A stretch of DNA of 64,000 bases from Heliomarina sp018223035. GTDB lineage: Bacteria; Pseudomonadota; Alphaproteobacteria; Rhodobacterales; Rhodobacteraceae. Shown piece after piece: positions 60,208-64,000 of the stretch. How positions within the stretch are numbered: the stretch's first letter is position 1; the number at the start of each line of letters is the position of its first letter. The position numbers and the translations under genes are program-made. Where the stretch lies: the NCBI GenBank assembly GCA_018223035.1, contig JAAEZD010000006.1:180298-244297 (forward strand), in the 5' to 3' direction. The notes beneath the pieces are model-generated. The model saw only the letters and a program-made list of their open reading frames with translations. It did not search any database and was not told the DNA's origin.

Positions 60208-60858
60208 ATGCGACTGTTGCGGCTTTTCATCCTGGCAACCCTGCTCTCTGGCCCGGTTCTTGCCGACACGACCCAGACCACCAAGACGGAAACCTACGAC
60301 CTGTTGTTCCGTGACGGGACGCTTGATGACGTGTCGCGCGACATGTCGCTGGTATACGATCGCCACGTCAGCAACCGGCTGTTGCCCGAAACCGCCACCC
60401 GCGACACCGGACGCATCGTTCTGGAATTCGGTGGCGAGGATGCGGGGCAGGCCAATCTCGAATTCCAGCAGGACGGCAAGTATCGCAACCTTGGCAGTTT
60501 TCCGGCGAGCGTCGGCAATCCGATCATCATGTATTTCGTTGAAACCGTTGTCCGCGACATGGCGGAGTCTGCGGGTGGTAGTCCGTTTTACATCCGCAAC
60601 CGGGTGAAAGAGTCGCTGATCCGCCCCGCCGAACGCCATGAGGAGGGCGACAGCGTCGACGTGATCCTGCGTCCCTTTGACGGAGATCCCAACGCGGCGC
60701 GGATGAATGGTTTTGGCGATCTTGCGCTAACCGTCACCATGTCGGACGAGGTTCCCGGCTGGTATCGTTCGCTTTCGGCCAGTGTTCCCGCCCCGGATGG
60801 CGGCGCGCCGATCTATTCCTCGACGCTCCGCTTTGATGGCGTGGAAGACAGCGAATGA
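60208..60858 (+). CDS. Exported protein of unknown function
   Basis: The 216-residue protein has a signal peptide (about 1-19, PVLA-DTTQ). The mature part begins with ETYDLLFRDGTLDDVSRDMSLVYDRHVSNRLLPE and is beta-rich, with IVLEFGGEDAGQANLEFQQDGKYRNLGSFPASVGNPIIMYFVE. I recognise no family. AAAGGAGG before the ATG is a strong ribosome site. It overlaps the next gene by four bases. A periplasmic role with the quinoprotein system is suggested by the neighbours. Confidence 0.7.
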   Translation: MRLLRLFILATLLSGPVLADTTQTTKTETYDLLFRDGTLDDVSRDMSLVYDRHVSNRLLPETATRDTGRIVLEFGGEDAGQANLEFQQDGKYRNLGSFPASVGNPIIMYFVETVVRDMAESAGGSPFYIRNRVKESLIRPAERHEEGDSVDVILRPFDGDPNAARMNGFGDLALTVTMSDEVPGWYRSLSASVPAPDGGAPIYSSTLRFDGVEDSE

Positions 60859-61202
60859 AACCGCTCGCTGTCCTCCTGAGCCTGATTGGCGGAGGTCTCT
60901 ATGCACAGACCTCGGTACAGGAGAGGCTGAACGACTACCCCACCGCCGCGCGGGCGGATTACGTCTTTGCCTGCATGGCGGTGAACGGGCAGTCGCGCCA
61001 GGTGCTTGGGCAGTGTTCCTGTTCCATCGACGTGATCGCCTCGATCCTGCCTTACGACAAATATGTCGAGGCCGAGACGGTGCTTTCGCTTCAGCAGACC
61101 GGGGGAGAGCGCATGTCGATGTTCCGCTCGGCAGCCATGCCCCGCGCCTTTGTCGCAGACCTGCGCCGCGCGCAGGCCGAAGCCGAAATCGTCTGTTTCT
61201 GA
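60855..61202 (+). CDS. Small exported Cys-containing protein
   Basis: The 115-residue protein has a signal peptide (about 1-18) and four Cys at residues 40, 54, 56 and 114 (FACMAVNGQSRQVLGQCSCSIDVIA). The Cys-x-Cys and spacing suggest disulphides or a metal site. No family is recognised. It is coupled to the previous gene (ATGA) and converges on the SoxYZ-like gene with 4 bases between. Confidence 0.68.
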   Translation: MKPLAVLLSLIGGGLYAQTSVQERLNDYPTAARADYVFACMAVNGQSRQVLGQCSCSIDVIASILPYDKYVEAETVLSLQQTGGERMSMFRSAAMPRAFVADLRRAQAEAEIVCF

Positions 61203-61206
61203 ATCC

Positions 61207-62022
61207 TCAGATTTCGCCATCCTTGGGCAGTATCTGTTCAAAGATATTGCCTTCGGTATCGTGCGCGCGAACCCGCAGCGCAAGCGCGCCATTGTCGCGA
61301 TAGGCAAAGCGGAACACCGGGTTCTCGCTAATGGAAATCCCGCCTTCCATGGTGAAAAGCAATTCCTCGCCCTGATAGACCTCAAGTTCATCGATGAAAT
61401 GCGCGTTGATGAAAAGCTGTGTGATTTGATCGCGTTGCAGCCCTGAGTAATTCGGATGCCGGATCATGATCTGCGCCTCGCGCCGCGTGTTCGACATCGC
61501 GGGTTTGTCACCAAAGGACCGCAGCCGCATCTGCCCCATCGAGGCCAGTGCCACTTCGGGGTCCTTGCTGGCCGGGGCCGAGCATCCGCCCGAGGCTTTG
61601 ACAAACCGCCCTGTCATCACCAGCCCGTCGCCCGTATCCGCGATGACGCGGATGTTGGAATATTGATTGACGCGCACCCGGAGCTCGAAATCCAGTGGCG
61701 CCATGCTGGGACCAAAAGTGAAATCGCCCGCCAGAGGGGCGGGGTTTTCATCTATCACGATCATGAGGCTGTCGATATCTGCATCCGGATCGGTCTGAGT
61801 CAGGTGCAGCGGAACGATGGCCGCATCTTCAGCGCGATAGGGCGCATCGAGCGCGATCAGAGCTGACCCATCCGCGATCTCGCGATCCCCGACGATGTCA
61901 TATTTCAGATCCGCCCAAGTCTCACCCTCGACCAGCGGGTTCTTGATTTCCGGGTCGGCAGCCATTGCGGCGCCTGCCGCGATAATCGCCAGCGCGGCGG
62001 CTTGTATCAGTTTGAAGGGCAT
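61207..62022 (-). CDS. Quinoprotein-associated SoxYZ-like carrier protein
   Basis: The 271-residue protein has a signal peptide (about 1-22), an N-terminal SoxY-like half carrying a Gly-Gly-Cys at residue 147 (KASGGCSAP) and a C-terminal SoxZ-like half (RREAQIMIRHPNYSGLQRDQ ... AHFIDELEVYQGEELLFTMEGGISISENPVFRF). This is the SoxYZ-like carrier family found with PQQ dehydrogenases. The start at 62022 follows GAGGAGAA. It is divergent from the metallo-hydrolase gene, so the two are probably co-regulated. The Cys may carry a bound intermediate, as in SoxY. Confidence 0.85.
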   Translation of the reverse strand: MPFKLIQAAALAIIAAGAAMAADPEIKNPLVEGETWADLKYDIVGDREIADGSALIALDAPYRAEDAAIVPLHLTQTDPDADIDSLMIVIDENPAPLAGDFTFGPSMAPLDFELRVRVNQYSNIRVIADTGDGLVMTGRFVKASGGCSAPASKDPEVALASMGQMRLRSFGDKPAMSNTRREAQIMIRHPNYSGLQRDQITQLFINAHFIDELEVYQGEELLFTMEGGISISENPVFRFAYRDNGALALRVRAHDTEGNIFEQILPKDGEI

Positions 62023-62162
62023 TCCGGTTCTCCTCACGACGCGGCATGCATGGCTGATCTTACGCCGTAAGCGGGCAAAAATCACTAATCCCTTGGTCGG
62101 GGTGGTCTGAAATCACCGTGATCGGCCAGTCTTGGCCAAGGATCATCCAGCGGAGCTACCCC

Positions 62163-63179
62163 ATGTTCGAGGCCGTCGTGACCCTCTGCCTGGTTCTTGG
62201 TAGTTCCGACTGCCGGGAAGTGTTATCGTCGGGCTACGAAGCCACGGACAAAGCCGGATGCGAGGCGGCGCTGATCGAACGACCGCCACCGGAACCGGGA
62301 GCGTTCTGCAGGGAATCTCCTCCGGGACTAGGTTTTGAAGACGTCGGGGCAGGTGTCTTTCTGCACCGTGGAGAAATCGCGGAACCCGATGCTGGCAACC
62401 TCGGCGATGTCTCGAACATCGCGTTTATCATTGGCGCACAATCGGTCGCGGTCATCGACAGCGGCAGCGCCGCTTGGATGGGGGAGGCGATCTGGCGGGC
62501 GATCAGGGCGCGCACCGACCTGCCGGTCAGCCATGTGATCCTGACTCATATGCACCCGGATCACGTCTTTGGCGCCAGCGTTTTTGCCGGTGCCGGGGCG
62601 CAGGTTGTTGCGCATGCCGGTCTTGAACGCGCGTTGGCGGACCGGCGCGAAAACTATATGGAAAGCCTGCGTACGCTTATCGGTGCCGTTCCACTGATCG
62701 GCACAGAAGCGGCGAAGGTCGATATCGCGGTCGAGAGTACGAGGGAGATTGACCTTGGCGGCCGGGTCTTGTCACTCAGGGCATGGCCGACCGCCCATAC
62801 CGGCAATGATCTGACGGCTTTCGACCCGACGAGTGGTATCCTGTTTGCCGGTGATCTTGTCTTTGCCGAACATACTCCGGCGCTTGATGGGAGCCTGCTC
62901 GGCTGGCTGACTGTAATTGATGAACTCAAGCCCCTTCCCGCCGAAAGAGTCGTTCCCGGTCACGGCGGTCCGCTTCTGGATTGGCCGGAAGGGGCTGACC
63001 CGCTCGAGGCTTATCTGAATACACTTGCCCGCGATACACGCGCGGCCATTGCCGAAGGACAGCGGATGGGTGACGCGGTTACAGCCATCGCCACGTCTCA
63101 GGCGCCGCACTGGCAGTTGTTCGACGCCTTCAACCGCCGCAACGCCACGGTGGCCTTTTCGGAACTGGAATGGGAGTAA
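62163..63179 (+). CDS. Quinoprotein-associated zinc metallo-hydrolase (MBL fold)
   Basis: The 338-residue protein has an N-terminal signal-like segment (about 1-15), a Cys-containing leader domain (CREVLSSGYEATDKAGCEAAL) and a metallo-beta-lactamase core with HxHxDH (THMHPDHVFGA) and later FAGDLVFAEHTPAL and PGHGGPLLD. This matches the periplasmic hydrolases of the quinoprotein relay type next to SoxYZ-like carriers. The ATG at 62163 is chosen rather than the frame start 15 codons earlier, because it gives an export signal. Confidence 0.82.
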   Translation: MFEAVVTLCLVLGSSDCREVLSSGYEATDKAGCEAALIERPPPEPGAFCRESPPGLGFEDVGAGVFLHRGEIAEPDAGNLGDVSNIAFIIGAQSVAVIDSGSAAWMGEAIWRAIRARTDLPVSHVILTHMHPDHVFGASVFAGAGAQVVAHAGLERALADRRENYMESLRTLIGAVPLIGTEAAKVDIAVESTREIDLGGRVLSLRAWPTAHTGNDLTAFDPTSGILFAGDLVFAEHTPALDGSLLGWLTVIDELKPLPAERVVPGHGGPLLDWPEGADPLEAYLNTLARDTRAAIAEGQRMGDAVTAIATSQAPHWQLFDAFNRRNATVAFSELEWE

Positions 63180-63180
63180 G

Positions 63181-63792
63181 CTATTCTTCGGCCGCCGCGA
63201 GCAGCATCTGCGCGATTGCATAGATCCGCTTTTCCAGCAGCACCGGCGTTTCGCAGACATAGGTGAGCGATTTCGCGCGGTCGGTATAGATACGCTCGTC
63301 CCAGTCGGCCTGTGCCTCAAGCGCGTCGACCTTGTCGAAATCGGGCTTTTCCGCGGCCATCAGTTCGGTCATCTCGGTCCGCGCCGCGTCGATCTTTTCT
63401 GCAAGCGCAATCTGCGAGAAAGAATAGTCGCTGATTCCCTTCATGATCACCTTGCGCGTCGCCGATAGCCGGTCGAAGGCATCGACAAAAACAGCGCCGA
63501 GTATATCCGGGTTTCGCCCATGCGTGGCGGTGAACGCGGCCAGCGCGGGTTCGATTTCTTCCAGCTCAAGGCGGCGCAGGGCGAACCGGCTCGCCAGTTC
63601 GTCTATATCGGCCTGAACGTCGGCGGATATTTCTGTTTTTTCCACGGGGTAGGGCCACATCAGCCCAACGGAGAGAGATTCAACCTTTCGTTGAATGCAG
63701 GGCCAGCCTGGATCGGAAAAATCCGCCCCCTGCGCCGATGCGCCAAGGCCTAGCACAGCGCATAGAACCATCGTTCCCAGCTTTGGTTTCAT
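63181..63792 (-). CDS. Exported helical protein of unknown function
   Basis: The 203-residue protein has a signal peptide (about 1-22, SAQG-ADFS), then DPGWPCIQRKVESLSVGLMWPYPVE, a long helical region (about 50-175) and a late Cys (SLTYVCETPVLLEKRIYAIAQM). The two Cys of the mature part could form a disulphide. I recognise no family. The ATG at 63792 is chosen; the longer frame crosses the divergent promoter and overlaps the dehydrogenase start. It converges on the metallo-hydrolase gene by one base. Confidence 0.7.
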   Translation of the reverse strand: MKPKLGTMVLCAVLGLGASAQGADFSDPGWPCIQRKVESLSVGLMWPYPVEKTEISADVQADIDELASRFALRRLELEEIEPALAAFTATHGRNPDILGAVFVDAFDRLSATRKVIMKGISDYSFSQIALAEKIDAARTEMTELMAAEKPDFDKVDALEAQADWDERIYTDRAKSLTYVCETPVLLEKRIYAIAQMLLAAAEE

Positions 63793-63868
63793 GGCCTTCC
63801 TCCCTGCCCGGAACTCTAGCAGAGCGTGTTTCGAAGTCCATCTCGCCGAATACCAACCAAGGTCGCAA

Positions 63869-63896
63869 TTGTTCGGTTTCGACCCCCACTTATACT
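63869..63896 (+). promoter_or_regulatory. Possible promoter of the formaldehyde dehydrogenase gene
   Basis: TTGTTC (63869-63874) and TATACT (63891-63896) are 16 bases apart, 45 bases before the ATG at 63941, which itself has GGAGGAG upstream. The -10 is good and the -35 is fair. The same gap must also serve the leftward gene. Confidence 0.35.
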
Positions 63897-63940
63897 CGGG
63901 ATCAATCGCCCAGATAGCGGCGTCAAGGGAGGAGAACGCG

Positions 63941-64000
63941 ATGAAAACCCGCGCCGCAGTCGCCGTTGAAGCCGGCAAACCGCTTGAAATCATGGAGGTG
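63941..64000 (+). CDS. S-(hydroxymethyl)glutathione dehydrogenase, first 20 codons
   Basis: Only the N-terminus is in the window: MKTRAAVAVEAGKPLEI followed by MEV. This is the characteristic start of class III alcohol dehydrogenase (glutathione-dependent formaldehyde dehydrogenase). GGAGGAG lies 7-13 bases upstream of the ATG. With gfa at 55273 it forms the glutathione route of formaldehyde oxidation. The rest of the gene continues beyond the right edge. Confidence 0.88.
   Translation, partial: MKTRAAVAVEAGKPLEIMEV

Noticed and set aside
1..64000. CRISPR array, tRNA/rRNA gene, insertion sequence or prophage
   Set aside because: No regularly spaced repeats, cloverleaf-like sequences, transposase or phage structural genes were seen.

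Overview
The window looks like chromosomal DNA of an alphaproteobacterium of the Rhodobacterales (Roseobacter-type). The reasons are GC-rich coding sequence with AT-rich promoter gaps, the alphaproteobacterial flagellar genes flaF, flbT and motE, MucR/Ros zinc-finger regulators, heterotetrameric sarcosine oxidase, and a PQQ/quinoprotein locus of the kind seen in marine methanol- and methylamine-using Rhodobacterales. I assign no genus. I saw no tRNA, rRNA, insertion sequence, prophage or CRISPR array.

Region 1 (1-36.7 kb) is a large, nearly complete flagellar locus. It holds export genes (fliR end, flhB, fliP, fliH, a fliJ-like gene), switch and MS ring (fliF, fliG, fliM, fliN), rod, rings and hook (flgA, flgD-I, a flgJ rod-binding domain, flgK, flgL, fliK), one flagellin with flaF and flbT, stator genes (motA, motB) and accessory factors (fliL, a fliL-like gene, motE, a DUF6468-like gene, a DUF1217 protein). 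fliI, flhA, fliQ, fliE, flgB and flgC are not here and probably lie to the left. The locus carries its own regulators: two OmpR-type proteins with degenerate receivers, two MucR-family proteins and an RpoH-like sigma factor. A glycosylation-type cassette (a TPR glycosyltransferase and a GT2-FkbM fusion) sits inside it. A motif, CAAGAATAG and relatives, recurs in its promoter gaps.

Region 2 (36.9-43.2 kb) is a soxBDAG sarcosine oxidase operon. It is divergent from a GATase1-AraC regulator of the GbdR/SouR/GlxA type, with a 22-bp-phased direct repeat between them.

Region 3 (43.2-64 kb) is a PQQ/quinoprotein C1-oxidation island. A two-component pair precedes pqqABCDE, including a 31-residue pqqA. 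Then come a MoxR-DUF58-DUF4381-VWA-VWA-TPR-BatD operon resembling mxaRSACKL, gfa, a LuxR response regulator followed by a FIST protein and a hybrid kinase (NosP-NahK/ErcS'-like), several exported proteins of unknown function, a SoxYZ-like carrier and a metallo-hydrolase of the quinoprotein type. The window ends in the first codons of glutathione-dependent formaldehyde dehydrogenase. The quinoprotein dehydrogenase itself is not in the window.

Regions 2 and 3 fit one theme: sarcosine demethylation and PQQ-dependent alcohol oxidation both yield C1 units at the formaldehyde level, and gfa plus the dehydrogenase at the right edge would dispose of free formaldehyde.
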